Shown here piece by piece: positions 25,133 through 36,988 of a stretch of 64,000 nucleotides of DNA; the first letter of the stretch is position 1, and every line of letters starts with the position of its first letter. Source of the stretch: Salisapilia sapeloensis (lineage: Eukaryota; Oomycota; Peronosporomycetes; Peronosporales; Salisapiliaceae); the NCBI GenBank assembly GCA_023334545.1, contig JAADVB010000003.1, forward strand, positions 1 to 64,000, given 5' to 3'. The position numbers were made by a program, and so were the translations under genes. A model generated the notes under the pieces. The model worked only from the letters and a program-made list of their open reading frames with translations. It ran no database searches and was not told where the DNA came from.

Positions 25133-27011
25133 ATGGCGCCTCTAACGCTACCTCGATCTCGCGCTTTGAACTCGTACTTGCGTAATTTTACTAGTCCTAT
25201 GGATGCAGATCGGACGGCGGATATACTAGAGATCACGCTATGTTATGGAATTCACTGCCTCGCACAGTTATTCCCATTGCAAGGTATCACGCTGGAGGAA
25301 CTTCAGGGTATTACAGGTATATTTGCATCTTCCATGGGCTTTTTAACATTTTGATCCCGTGGATCATCTCACTTATGCTCTATTCTGCTACAGACTATAG
25401 CGCGATCAAGAAGAAAGACTTTTACGTCAGGAGTATAGCTAGAGATGGGAAGAGAGACCGGTCGATGAGTAACCGGCACAACCCGCCACTGTATAAGAAA
25501 CCATCTCATGCATGGAGGAAGGGAGATAGTCTTCCATCCTACGTCAATACTACTAAAAGTATGCCACGACAAGTAGAGGAGTCAGAGGCACTAGAACAAA
25601 CGGACATAGCGATCGCTCCTTCACCAGCACCAGCACCTTCACCTTCCCGTATGATACGCATCATCTAGTACTTTACACACAACTACTTGATGGCTTAATT
25701 GACTTCGTATGGTAGCAGGTCCATTGGATTCTATTGACTTGTTCAAAAATTTGTTTGGCGAGCACCTCGTGGACGTTACATGGAACGTCTTTACGGGTAT
25801 CAAATACTCGAAATCTTCGACCGATCGGGACGTCCAAATGATCTATCGAGATGTTGACCAACGTAAGCGAAAGGACCGCTTCTCAGATCTGAATGATCCA
25901 AAGCAGTCTTTTGAAGATTTTATTCGTAATTACGTTGCTCGATGTGTTCGAGAGTATGTCGATCCTGCAGACGACGTGCTGTTAATTACACAAGGTGAGT
26001 CTCAAGCTACACAAGCACCAGAGCGTTGTCTGCAGCATGTAGATAGTAAGAGGGATGCAGCAGTGGACACGAAACGAGGACCTCGAGCAGAGTTAAGTAA
26101 TCCTCAGCCATTAGGACGCAGACAAACTGCATCCAAGATAAAACCAGAGCTGCAGAGGAAGCGAGACAATCTGTTACGAGTTCGAAAGACGCAGACGCAG
26201 ATTATGAAAGAAAAATTGGCAAGAGCACGACTGGATGAGTATGAAAAACAGGCGGACAATGTACAAGTGAATACGAGGAAGAAGTCATCTCTCGATGACA
26301 TTACCCCCGGTACGTTTCTTCTTCTTTCCTCTTGTCTTCGATGAAGTTGACGGGGGAAATAGGTGCGGCTGCACTGGAGATTGCGGACGATTTTGTGAAA
26401 GGACCACTCTTGCATTCCTTCACAAAGTTCGCGGACGGTGAGGATGATGACGAGACGGGACAGTCTTTAAGTCGTCGTAAGGACCCTCTCAAGGAAGAAC
26501 TATACGGTACATCTGCTGCGGGTGACTCGTTTATCGGCTGTAAGACACCAGTTAAGTCCAAGAAGGACGAGTCCAAGCGATCTCGTCGAAAGAAAGGTAT
26601 ACTTGCTATCCAGATTGCTATCCCAATTGATGTCTTAAGGCTCTCTTGTCTATCAGTTCACAATGGATGGCTTGGGGACTATGGGCCTCTTCACACGAGA
26701 GCGATTCGGCCGACGTGGGAACATGACCTGGATGACAGTGACTCGGACGTAGCACACAGCTTGAAGCCGAAAGTAACCAAGGCATCGAAAAAACAGTACG
26801 AATGGAAGTTTGGAACGTACGTTACATACATACAATTGGATATGCAGTTGCCTCAATGTGTACTCTCTTCTATAGTAGTGACGAAGAGGAAAGTGGGTCA
26901 GAACGTCGCAGCAGCCGTGGGAATCGCAATCGAAGCTCCTTGTCGAGTAGTAATCCTGCAAGTAGTGATACATCAGACCCTGTCTTCCAGTGGCTTAAAC
27001 GCAAGGTTTAA
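25133..27011 (+). CDS. Unidentified 517-aa protein with basic, disordered C-terminal half
   Basis: I do not recognise the family. Six exons join in phase: 25133-25307, 25394-25648, 25716-26309, 26363-26596, 26657-26816 and 26876-27011. An alternative exon 1 end at 25283 is also in phase. The first 60 residues (TADILEITLCYGIHCLAQLF) look helical. The block SFEDFIRNYVARCVREYV is amphipathic helix. After that the protein is rich in Lys, Arg, Ser and Asp, with runs such as SKKDESKRSRRKK and a Ser-rich acidic tail, suggesting a disordered nuclear or cytoskeletal protein. It runs tail-to-tail with the exchanger gene, only 57 bp apart. Confidence 0.6.
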
Positions 27012-27068
27012 TAGCAACAAGATTTTGTGTCGTACAGGCTTTCTTTCCGATTTTACATACACAGCAAA

Positions 27069-28906
27069 CTACTCTCCATCTACTATCGCCAGCATCAAGT
27101 TCGTGACGGTGAAGGCACCATAGTACAGGATGAGAAATCTGCCATACCAAGGTGGGCAGAAGAACTTGTTCTTCCTCATGACGAGCCATGTCGTGAAGAG
27201 ACCTGTGAGGAGGAAGCCAAGAGCTACGTAAGTGTGTTTATCCAATGCCATCGTAGCAGTGCCAGTACGGATATACGCGATCGTAAGTGGACCTCCAAGT
27301 CCGACGAGAATGTTAAACACTGGTCCACCCAAGCATCCTGCGATTGCCATTTCAGGAAAGCCAGCTCGTGCGACAGATACGTCCGTCACCAAGTCTCCGA
27401 TGGAATTGCCCCAGCTCAAGACTGTTAGCCCGAGGATACTTGTACTAGCATTCGTGATGACTCCAATCGCGACGAGCAATGCCATCAGTTCGGATGCAAA
27501 AGTATAGATCCAACAGACGCAGGAGGTGAATGCAAGAAGTAGAAAGATAGCAGAGTACAACTTGGAGCTTGGTGGACGGCTCCGGTGGGTTGTGAAGGAT
27601 ACCATGGAAGCGAAAAAGGAGGAAACGACTAGTCCAGCGATCCATAGCGGAATATCCAGCACGGAATACATCGTATAACCAGTCGCAAAGAGAACAAGCT
27701 GAGGGACGGTCAAGACAGCAGCAGTCGCGTAGAATCGAGACCACGTGTCTACATCCACGAGCGGGATTGTCACGTCCCGAATAGCAACTGCTGCTGCCTG
27801 AGGCAAAGCCAAGGCTTTCATCGCAATATTCTGGTCATCCGTCAGCACTTGCTTGAGACGCTTTTGGACCTGCCAACGCCATCGTAAGTGACGATAGTAG
27901 GCAGCATCTGCAACGCGAGGTAGTCCACTGGAAGATCGGAGGAATGACGGTCGGAATCGCCTTTGGTTCGAATGATTCTTGTGGACCAAGAGAGGGGCCG
28001 AAAGCTCTTCTTCTGTTTCTTCAAAGTAGTCTTCGTGGACTGCACTTGTAAATTCGGACGATGTCATGTCGTCTGAAAAGTCTACCTTGGAATCGTCCTG
28101 AGAGCTCTCTTCGGGTGCGAAACTATGCCAGAAAGCGGCGAGCATACCGCCATCAGATGGAGAAAATGCACCACTACTGGTGGTTGAGTATTCAGCCGTG
28201 GTGGCTCTTTCCTTAGTCGTGTTTACAGGCATGCACTGAGGAGCGATGACAACGCCTACGTAGAGTACGTAAAAGAATAGAAAGCAGAGCATCTGCCAGC
28301 TCGTGGAAAAGTAGTTTAGCGCTGGTATGAGAGCTAAAGATAAGATCAACGCGATGACGTCTCTAGAGTATGACTGAGCTTGCACGAATGCAGTGCTGAC
28401 GAGTGAAACGCTGCCTACGACGACAGTGGAGACGAACATGGCACCACCGAGTAGTTCATTCGTACCAGTTGTGCCGATACCAGACGAAAACGCTGCAAGG
28501 GAAGAAAAGACATCCGGTGCACCATTGCCAAAAGCGAGGAACGTCACGCCGGCGATGTTATATGGAATATGCAGCTAGAGAGCATGTCAATCAACGCATC
28601 TGATAAAAGTGGTACGAGTGCTATCAAGTACCTTGTCGCTAATACTCGCAAGTGTCGGAGAGAAGTATCCGTCTGCTGTGCTTCCGACTAGAATGCAGCA
28701 CGAGTAAGTAAAGAAAGGTAGAGAAGGAAGAGCATGAATGTCGGACGGAAGAAGAAGACCGCGAGGAGCCACGTAAAGATCACGAGGTACGAGATCGCAG
28801 GGTATCCATCAAAGACGCAATAGTGGACATATAGGTAGTCGATACCGAGTACCCCCGTCGACGGTGTCGCTTCCGATGGATAGCTCGGACAGTATTCGTC
28901 CTGCAT
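27069..28906 (-). CDS. Cation/Ca2+ exchanger (CCX / NCLX type)
   Basis: About 573 aa; exons on the minus strand 28906-28747, 28687-28632 and 28574-27069. Two Na_Ca_ex repeats: alpha-1 has TFLAFGNGAPDVFSS, alpha-2 has LSWGNSIGDLVTDVSVARAG, separated by a long hydrophilic acidic loop. The pattern fits cation/calcium exchangers of the plant CCX and animal mitochondrial NCLX group. The first intron needs the unusual donor gtccga (59 nt); it restores FFFLGSTADGYFSP, which matches the family. A 14-nt alternative join is less credible. It would extrude or sequester Ca2+ in exchange for Na+ or K+; the membrane it serves is unknown. Confidence 0.8.
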
Positions 28907-29208
28907 CTGATTCCTTTGTATTGTTATTTTTGTTCCAAAGGAAGAATCAGAATATGATTTTAAATCATGAAAGATGTTCTATTTAACTTCCTGGATGTGA
29001 ATTTCTATCAATTGCAATTAATCCAAGTCGAAGCATCTTTTTCATACCATTCTTTATCGGACTGGGCGTATTACCAGCACGAATCGGTCGTACTTGAAAA
29101 CACGTAGATTTTCGTCTCTTATTAAAGCGAGGTTTCATTTCCTCTTTGCATGGATATTTCTAGGCGCAAATGTTAATGCTTTTCCGGCACTTCGTTTACT
29201 ACACCTCT
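28907..29208. other. AT-rich spacer
   Basis: Upstream region of the exchanger gene and the decayed 3' end of the F-box pseudogene. No gene seen. Confidence 0.4.
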
Positions 29209-30700
29209 CATATACTCAGTAGCGAGACTCTAGGCTGTATTTCATAGTCTTGATTAATGTGGACAGACAAATCACACCTCGTTTCCGACCTCGGACGATC
29301 ATCCACATAACGCAACTGTCGCAAAAAGCTAGAAACTACTTCGTAATAGAAAGCGCTATACTCGTCCTCTTGCGTTTCGATTGATAGTGTAACATGTCTT
29401 CTGCTGTCAAGGGTATCTGGGACTTCAATCAGTAGACTCATGAGACTACTGGCAGTGACGCTTACTGAAGGCAGCATCAGCGACTTTATCATGGGTAACA
29501 TCGCCAACGCCTGCAAGCCAGCGTCTGCTAGATCTACAAACATGACCAGAGGATAGTAATTTTCATCCACAAAGTACAGGCTTTTAATCTGTGGACAATT
29601 CATAACAAGTAGCATGCAGAGTACGTCGTTAAACCATCCAATGTCAAGCTTACCGGATGTCGGGAAGGATTGCTCATCCTCCACATCGATTAGAGGCAGA
29701 TCACCAGACGCATCTATGAAATTCTCTTGATCCTAATAGCAGTCATCAATACTAATTTCAATTTCTCTAAGATTTGGATAAGCCTCGCGTACCAAGTGCA
29801 CGTCTCTAGCATGGTTACCAAAAGAACTTTGTTGAACTGAATTGTCCACAGCCTCGTGATTAAAGTACGATCCCATTGCCGGAGCCACTCAGCGGCTAGT
29901 TTCAAGGGATATGATTTCAGCTTTGGTTACTTGGTCCAGATCTGGAAGAAGAGATCGGAGTAAGGAACGAATGTCCATTCGAATTCACGTAGTTCGGTGC
30001 AAGTGGCACAAAAGCGTTCCCATAGGTCTGAACTAACCTTCCATTGCTCTTGATACATACCAAAACTAGGGTCGTCCACACGACGTGCGTATTCATCTAA
30101 ATACTCTATCTCGGGGTAATACTGGATCACTAGTTCGAGTAACTGCCGAGCCGGATTGTTCGAGCTACTATCATTGTACACCCACATCCAAAGATATTCA
30201 AACTTCTTTCTAATCGTTTGTATACCACGAACAAAATGCATTCTCCAGTGTCCCCATAAATACTGCCTGAGGCTTGCCTTGATTCGAATCGGATTGAAAA
30301 TAGAAACTTTCAAATAGTTAGACATGATCCTCAATATCTGGACAATGGACACCAGTGACTTAGATGTCCCTATTAAAGAAAACACTCCATACGTAAGCTT
30401 TTCCGAGAATTAATTGGTTTAAACCTGGGCAGTATGCGAAATTCATGTGCCAGTCTACCTCTGATTCATCGACCTCATGGTCGTGAGAAACGAGAGTTGA
30501 TCATCTTTAAGCACTAAGAGTAATTCAATTCTCTTGTACATAGCCTCCCATGATGGCCATCTCCCGATACAAATTTTCGAGATAGTTACGATCCATGGAT
30601 TATATTCAGATACGGGACATATGCATTCGAAGGCGTGCCTGAACGTCATGCAAAGCTTCATTCCAGTCTTTTAAACAAAACGGAGATTCATCATTGCTTA
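29208..30700 (-). pseudogene. Decayed F-box/LRR gene, tandem relative of the gene at 31.1-32.9 kb
   Basis: Translated pieces in shifting minus-strand frames align in order with the intact neighbour. RQLLELVIQYYPEIEYLDEY matches its KELMELVIQYCPEIEYLDGY, DLWERFCATCTELREFEW matches NLWERFCATCTEIREFEW, and LADAGLQALAMLPMIKSL matches LGDAGLQALATLPKLKML. The 5' third contains several stops, there is an in-frame TAG at about 29733-29735, and frames shift at least twice. The F-box itself is missing and the last 80 or so residues are lost. A tandem duplicate that has decayed. Confidence 0.85.
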
Positions 30701-31071
30701 CGATTAAGTATAATGCCACCTGCCATAAGAAAGTATCGATATGTGGTGACTGCGTATTCGGAGATACGAGGGATAAGTCCTAGTTAGATTCTCTATTTTC
30801 GTGTTTGTGTTTTGGGTTGAGTTTTGAAATTATGTAGCCACATCATTTACTCTTCAACCCTACTTCAAGAAAACAGTGCCAACACAGTAGTAGGCTCCAC
30901 GTTTCTTGAGCAAGGTGCATTTGCATAAGAGATGAGGATGGGTCTCGATGCACATACACTAGTGGAGGCACGAGCTAACCATGTATTGTCTTCAGTGGAA
31001 ACGAGCTTGAACAGGCAGAGATCATCTCAAAGTAAAATGTAGTGAAAAATCGAACATCCTTGTAGTCGATA
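30701..31071. other. Spacer between F-box pseudogene and gene
   Basis: AT-rich, presumably the 3' region of the intact F-box gene plus the remains of the pseudogene's 5' end. No independent feature seen. Confidence 0.4.
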
Positions 31072-32904
31072 TTACTCCTCAGATGCAAACTCCTCGCACT
31101 TACGATAAAGCCAAATTGGATCATCTCCTCGTTCATACTCCTGTGAGTGATACCAATCGTAGTAAATGGATGGCTTGGCCGTACTTGTATAGACGCCAAT
31201 TTCGAATAACTCTGGATCCGGGTCGTCTCTTCCTCTATTCGAAACGAGTTTTAGACAAAGTAGCGGATGCTTCTTCGATACTTCATTCGCTAACTTTGCC
31301 ACCTCATCAATAGTGAGATCAAAGTCTGCGTCTAAAGGAGTTACTCGACCACTTTTGATGCGCATAGCACACTTGTGCTTTAACCCAGGGGGACAATCCA
31401 TATCACGCAACTGTAGCAAAAACGTCGAAATCACTTCGTAAAAGTCTACTTGGAAATGGCCATGTTTCTCTCCAATCGTCAATGAAACATTTCGTTGGCC
31501 ATGGAAAGTGTCTGGGAATTCAGTTAATAAACTGATGAGTCCATTGGCAGTGACGTTCATAGGAGGTAGATCCAGCATTTTCAGCTTGGGCAAGGTCGCC
31601 AGCGCTTGCAAGCCTGCATCTCCTAAGCCTTCAATAAAGGGACGAGGAATCGAATCAGCCACACGCCAGAAACTTATTTGCTCAAGATGTGGACACTTGC
31701 TCACGACTCGCATGCAAAAGTCGTCGTTAAATAGCTCAACATTAAACATAGGACTTGTCGGGAGGGACCGCCAATCGTCCATCTCGTCCATAAGGAACGA
31801 ATCATCGAACACATCTTCAAAATCCAGTTGACCGTCATTGTAGCCGTACAGCATAACATGTATAGCCTTTAGGTTCGGGCATGCATCGAGTACTAAGCAC
31901 ACATCCTTGGCATGATATCCATAGGGACTCTGTCGAATCGGGTCATCCATATCCATCTGACTAAAGTATGCTTCCCAATCCCAGTTCATCGGAATGGATA
32001 GTGTCAATGAGTTCAATCTTGGCTTAGGATACTTGGCCCAGGTCTGGAAGAAGAGATCGGAGTAAGGAACGACGATCCATTCAAATTCACGTATTTCGGT
32101 GCAAGTGGCACAAAAGCGTTCCCATAGATTTGAACCTATATGCCATTGCTCTTGAAAGTTCATTTCATCCAAGACAGACACATGTTGTGCGTATCCATCT
32201 AGATATTCTATCTCGGGGCAGTACTGGATCACTAATTCCATCAACTCTTTCACTGGACTGTGCATCGTGTTGTCGTTATTCATCATCATACGAAGCTGTT
32301 TTAACCCTCTTTTCCGACCGTTCGTATACCACGATCGAAGTGCGTTCTCTAGGGTCTCCATGAACGCTGTCTGAGGCTTGGCTTGATGCGAATCGGCTTG
32401 TACGTAGGAGCTATCTGTTTGCAAGATAAGAGACTCTATGTCTAGACAGCGAGTACTAGCAGCTTGGAGAACAGAGTTAAAGTCTGGGCTTTGGATAAAA
32501 GACTCCTCCATATCTAGTCGGCAAACGTTTGGACAGTACGTTAGCAACGTGTCCCAGTCTACCTCTGCTTGATCGGCGTCATGGTCGTGGGAAGCAGGAG
32601 TAAATGCTCTTCTCGCATCGAGAGAAACGCAAAGCTCTCTTACATAACTCCCTTTGATGGCTACCTGCCGATACATATCCTGCAGCGAGTTACGATCGAT
32701 TTCATGCGTTTCAACGAGCAGTGTACTCATCACATAGCGTGAATAGATGTCATAAAAAGCTCGATTCCAGCCCTTTGAAACCAATCGACAATTCGTCAAG
32801 TCACGATCATTGATCAAACGAGTTTCAGGATAATAATTTTCCACATAGGAAGTATCTGCATACTCGAAGATGTGCGTGATAACGCCTGGAGGTAGATTCT
32901 CCAT
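31072..32904 (-). CDS. F-box protein with leucine-rich-repeat-like C-terminus
   Basis: Single exon, 610 aa. The N-terminus MENLPPGVITHIFEYAD followed by LTNCRLVSKGWNRAFYD is an F-box, which binds SKP1 in SCF ubiquitin ligases. The remainder has irregular Leu-rich repeats (for example DAGLQALATLPKLKMLDLP and NVTANGLISLLTEFP), the usual substrate-recognition part of FBXL proteins. The C-terminus is charged. The neighbouring pseudogene is a tandem copy, so this family is expanding and decaying locally. The target is unknown. Confidence 0.75.
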   Translation of the reverse strand: MENLPPGVITHIFEYADTSYVENYYPETRLINDRDLTNCRLVSKGWNRAFYDIYSRYVMSTLLVETHEIDRNSLQDMYRQVAIKGSYVRELCVSLDARRAFTPASHDHDADQAEVDWDTLLTYCPNVCRLDMEESFIQSPDFNSVLQAASTRCLDIESLILQTDSSYVQADSHQAKPQTAFMETLENALRSWYTNGRKRGLKQLRMMMNNDNTMHSPVKELMELVIQYCPEIEYLDGYAQHVSVLDEMNFQEQWHIGSNLWERFCATCTEIREFEWIVVPYSDLFFQTWAKYPKPRLNSLTLSIPMNWDWEAYFSQMDMDDPIRQSPYGYHAKDVCLVLDACPNLKAIHVMLYGYNDGQLDFEDVFDDSFLMDEMDDWRSLPTSPMFNVELFNDDFCMRVVSKCPHLEQISFWRVADSIPRPFIEGLGDAGLQALATLPKLKMLDLPPMNVTANGLISLLTEFPDTFHGQRNVSLTIGEKHGHFQVDFYEVISTFLLQLRDMDCPPGLKHKCAMRIKSGRVTPLDADFDLTIDEVAKLANEVSKKHPLLCLKLVSNRGRDDPDPELFEIGVYTSTAKPSIYYDWYHSQEYERGDDPIWLYRKCEEFASEE

Positions 32905-33145
32905 TTTCGTGTACGGTTTTCGTGTAATTTCATCAAATAGTCCTCATCATCTGATACTGATCTCGTCAATTATAAATAGATGGCATTGTATAAAGCTATC
33001 TGATTCGACATTTCCTTTGATGAGGAATGAAGACAAGTTAGTAGTAGATGTAGATGCTGGATAAAGATCTTGTTTGTTTGTGTATTGCAAAGGCGTATTA
33101 GTTCTCAGCATCTTGTTGGGATAAATAAGTGAATAGGAAGTGTCA

Positions 33146-33979
33146 TTAAGAGGAGAAGGCATCAATGATACTGTCATCCGTCGGCATCATGTCCAAGTCC
33201 ACTTCAAGCTGATCTAATCCGAGTAATGCATTGTCACCAAAGTATGAAGGGAAAGTATCAAGTGGCATGGTGGATGGGGGAGTCAATGGCTGGGACGGTT
33301 GAGACGGCTGCTTTGGTGGTGGGTGCCACGCCGTCTGGGACGTCGGAGCTGCCGCTTGTTGATGCTGCGGAGGCACGACGATGGAGGCCAAGAGATGTTG
33401 AAAAAGTTGCTGCGTGAGCTGAACTTCACCTCGCAGCATGCTGATCTGCGCTCGCAAATCAACCATGGCTGCACCAAGATCTTCGCCTTCCTCCTCTTCC
33501 TCTTTCGCCGGCGTTTTCGTCGGATACCGGACTTTGAGCGACGGTGAAGGCTGGTGCAGACGACGTAGCAAGTCCGGTCGGCCTCGTACGAAACACCGAT
33601 GACGAAACTCAAGCACTTCTTTTCCACCGCTCTTTCGTCCGGAAGGTGGTAAGGCTAGCTTTCGTTTCTGAAAGCCATGAGCTTTCAATTGCCGAGCAAA
33701 GCAGCTAAAGTTTCGATGCTTAAAGTGAAGTGGAAGGACATTTCGAGCCAAGCCAGAAGGGTCGAAAACGAGGAACGCGTCTCCAGTGGCATTCCAGGCA
33801 GCCAGTGGTGGTGGGCAGGTATTGATGAGGTGATACGTGCGCTCAACGAATGCCCGGCTGGGGGCGTCGGAAGATGAGGCTTTCTGACCGTTCTTCGAGG
33901 CCATATCGTGTAGATTACAATCGGTAGACACGGGGGACACGGAAGGCCGTGCGTCCGACGTCGGACCGGAGGTTTGCAT
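33146..33979 (-). CDS. Heat-shock transcription factor
   Basis: Single exon, 277 aa. The winged-helix HSF DNA-binding domain spans about residues 40-145: FVERTYHLINTCPP, WNATGDAFLVFDPSGLARNVLP, then the recognition helix HFKHRNFSCFARQLKAHGFQKR. A short, hydrophobic-patterned coil (ALRAQISMLRGEVQLTQQLF-like region, around residues 175-200) probably trimerises. The C-terminal half is Gln/Pro-rich and ends acidic, like a transactivation domain. It would bind nGAAn repeats of heat-shock promoters. ATG at 33979 is used; a second in-frame ATG lies 25 codons on. Confidence 0.9.
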   Translation of the reverse strand: MQTSGPTSDARPSVSPVSTDCNLHDMASKNGQKASSSDAPSRAFVERTYHLINTCPPPLAAWNATGDAFLVFDPSGLARNVLPLHFKHRNFSCFARQLKAHGFQKRKLALPPSGRKSGGKEVLEFRHRCFVRGRPDLLRRLHQPSPSLKVRYPTKTPAKEEEEEGEDLGAAMVDLRAQISMLRGEVQLTQQLFQHLLASIVVPPQHQQAAAPTSQTAWHPPPKQPSQPSQPLTPPSTMPLDTFPSYFGDNALLGLDQLEVDLDMMPTDDSIIDAFSS

Positions 33980-34282
33980 TCGGTATAAAATTCGGAAGTG
34001 ACTCCCGCTCCTGGCTTTTTGTCCTTCGAGTCGGAGCCTTCATTACATTCGCTATCGACATCCACATGGCATTCCCGAAACCAGTGTGTGGCTTTTCTAT
34101 TGAACCCCAACCAATACGACCAGAGGCGGTAGTACAAGAGAGAGAAGCATCTCTAGTGCTCTTCGATACATCTATTTTCGTTCGTGTCTTTCATTTCGCA
34201 AGTCGAGGTATATAAAAACTACTGGCAAATTCACATTCGAGAAAATTGGGAGAAGCCCACTTTTCTACGAACAACAGATCAA
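33980..34282. promoter_or_regulatory. Shared promoter region, HSF / Lines-like gene
   Basis: Divergent start codons 303 bp apart. The open frame of the plus gene extends upstream to about 34184 without an ATG, so an untranslated or extra 5' exon is possible. No motif identified. Confidence 0.35.
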
Positions 34283-35938
34283 ATGGAGCACGCGCAATGG
34301 ATGACAGCGCTCCACGAAGTGGAAGCTTTACGAGCACAGTTTAATCGGTCGGAAGTGGCCGCGGATGTCCAATCTCGACAGCCGAGTCAGCAACGACTAG
34401 CACATCGCCTCATCCAATACCTTCATAATGACCAAGTTCTGGTACGATATGCGGCCAAGAACGCACTTGACACCATATTCTTTGAATTCTCGCCAGGCGC
34501 AGCACAAGACGAATGGATACAGTACGTAGGACCGCGTGCGACTTGTCGAACGTGTAATTTAATCGAGTACGTAGGATGATCGTGAACGAAATGTCCGACG
34601 CGAACCGACTCGTGCTATCCGGTGGTGTCCACTTTCAATTATTGAAAGGGCTCATGCACCCGCGAGAAACCGAGGCGATTTATGCTCCATCGAATGGCTC
34701 AGAGGACCAGGATGGAAATAGCTCTGGCGCACAGAGTGAGTCCATGTCGCCTGATGATAGTAGCAAACAGCCCGTCTACCTTACCACATTATTTCCTCAC
34801 CTTGTATCCTTTTCCAAGGCGGTGAAAAACGTCTTGGCATTGACACCGTCCGAAAGTGTCGATGCTACTTGCTATTGCTCTTTGAAATTCATGGAGGAAC
34901 TAGTCAAGTGCTCTTGCAAAGCAGAAATTGATTTGTTTAAGCGTAGTCAGTTATTCCGACTACTTCTTGACGTAACCAACTCCCTCGCTACGATTGATTA
35001 TTCGAAACGGAATATCTACGTGACGAACGCGATGCTGGAATTCGTGGCACAAAGCTGCTCTCTAAGCGACACCTCACTCTCGTCTACATCCAGCAGCGAC
35101 GAATCGATGAACACGAACGATAGTATGGACGATCAAGATGCTGCGTTGCAAACACAGTGGATCGAATGTGCCATTCAACTACTGCTTCAGCCTTCATGTT
35201 CATCACTGGCGATTCAATCTCTCCATGAGTCTAGTGCGTCGGATGATTTTAGTGCAGTCGCGTTCATCTCGTCGTCCAGCAAGTACCCATTCGTCCAACA
35301 GTGGATGAAAACGTTCTCTTTGCTCTTTGTCAATCTAATCGAAGGATTCAATTCCGACTTGTCGGTCCTCCACTCATCGTCTCTGAGTATCACTAAGCAG
35401 CAAGTACCGAACAGGAATCAAGTCTTGGCAGCATTAAGTGAACAGGACGACGTGATGGTCGATGTACTCGACGCCATGCTCCGAATCTATATGAAAGCGA
35501 AGAAACAGCAGCAGATGCTGACACTCTTCAATGAGTCGATTGTAGGTCAGACGCTACTCGTCGAGTTCCAACCGGACTTGCTCTTCGCTTCCATGGTCCA
35601 GAGCTTGGGAAATGACCATCTCGTCATTCTCGACTGGCTCATTTCGTCTGGTATGCTCTCTCTTGTCACGTCATGTCGATTGTACCTAATGTATGATGGT
35701 AGAAACGACAATGCTGCAGTATTTGATGCACTACCTCCGCTTCTTCCAATCGAATTGGACGGAGAGCTGTCAACTCTTGCAGCAAGCGCAGTTACTAGAT
35801 AGCATCATGACAGTCTTTGTTCGTCTACGTCTGGAGATTGAACGTCTTGTGGATGCGAATATCTTTCCATATGCACCCCACGCCTTGTTGCGTCGATTGC
35901 AACAAGTGGAAGAGCGATATGAAAGCTTAGGACAGTAG
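34283..35938 (+). CDS. LINS1: Lines-like protein (LINS1 family)
   Basis: About 515 aa; exons 34283-34521, 34575-35664 and 35720-35938 in phase. The N-terminal part has helical repeats (HRLIQYLHNDQVLVRYAAKN), and the C-terminus (LEIERLVDANIFPYAPHALL) resembles the 'FPYNPxxLL' block that ends animal and plant Lines proteins. Lines was found through Drosophila segmentation; its molecular role is poorly known. The last intron uses donor gtcacg, chosen because it alone restores the C-terminal frame. Ser/Asp-rich loops between helices look disordered. Confidence 0.6.
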
Positions 35939-35982
35939 AAAGAATATAAGTTATCGATTTGCAATCTCTTCTTGCCATTACT

Positions 35983-36988
35983 TTATACGTCCTCTCTCCT
36001 GTTCTCGATCAAGACAGGTGACGGCATGCCTCGAGGTGGACGATGGACTTTGCTCTCTAGTTCCTGCTCCATATACTGGAATTGACTTGCTTTCGTCAGG
36101 AGCATTGGTTCTGATCCTACAAGGTGATTATCAAAGCGTGGGAAGAGGAGGAGGAAAGTGTACCTAGTTCTTGCTGTTGTGTGCGAAGGATGGCAGAGTT
36201 GACTTCATCTGCGACTCGATGACGCTCGGATGGCTCTAGTAGATGCTGGAGTGGCGAGTCTGGGAGATCTCGGAAGACTAGCAAAGCAGTCGCGTCTTCC
36301 AATTGCTGTAGCAGATCAGGCTACAGGATGGCAATGTGTTATTCCTTTGGAGGTTTTATGATATTAGAAGCGTTTTACATCTCTTTCAGCTAGAGGAGCG
36401 ACGTTTTCAGAAGCAAAGGAGAGTGCTTCCGCCTCTTTTCCGTCCTTGATGAGCTCAATGAGCTCTTGCTTTGCGAGGAGGAAGCTAAGGTCTCTGTTCT
36501 TCTCGAGCAACTAGGATGTTCGACTTTAGTATCAATAGTCTCATTTGTGGTAAAGTGAGGTGTACGCTTGCATCCATCTCGTTCAGCTTCTCTCTTGCCT
36601 GATGAACACTGCCATCTAGGAGCAGTCGATGGATGTTCATGCGATTCTCCACGGACTTGAGATCCACCGGAGCTGTTGGACAATACGTTCATGTCAAGAG
36701 CACTACAATGTCATAGGATAGAACGCACGTTGGGTGTCCGAATCCAGGCAAAAAGCTTCTGCTACATCCCGATATCCCTTCCCAACAACATAATCCATAA
36801 CCATGCGATTCATCTCCCTACACCATGCACATATTCCTCAGCTAGTCACTCGCTACAACCTATAAAACAACCTACTCTCTTGGAATGCCACAATACGATG
36901 CTTGTGCATCATCACAGAGTGCAGTATTCCTTTCACCACGTCGACGCTTTCGCTCGGGGCTATCAGTCGCTAGACGCGCCGACTCCAT
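35983..36988 (-). CDS. GID8: GID8 / TWA1, subunit of the CTLH (GID) ubiquitin ligase
   Basis: About 243 aa in six exons on the minus strand: 36988-36876, 36817-36729, 36672-36566, 36510-36379, 36320-36164 and 36116-35983. The LisH motif is EMNRMVMDYVVGKGYRDVAEAF. Next come the CTLH domain (VENRMNIHRLLLDGSVHQAR) and the CRA domain (ELIELIKDGKEAEALSFA, then ATALLVFRDLPDSPLQHLL). This order and the length fit GID8. It scaffolds the CTLH E3 complex that degrades gluconeogenic enzymes in yeast. Exon 1 adds a short basic stretch, SPERKRRRGER, resembling a nuclear localisation signal. Confidence 0.85.

Noticed and set aside
28688..28701. A 14-nt intron (gtgctgcattctag) in the exchanger gene
   Set aside because: In phase, but far too short; the 59-nt intron 28746-28688 gives the family-like sequence FFFLGSTADGYF instead.
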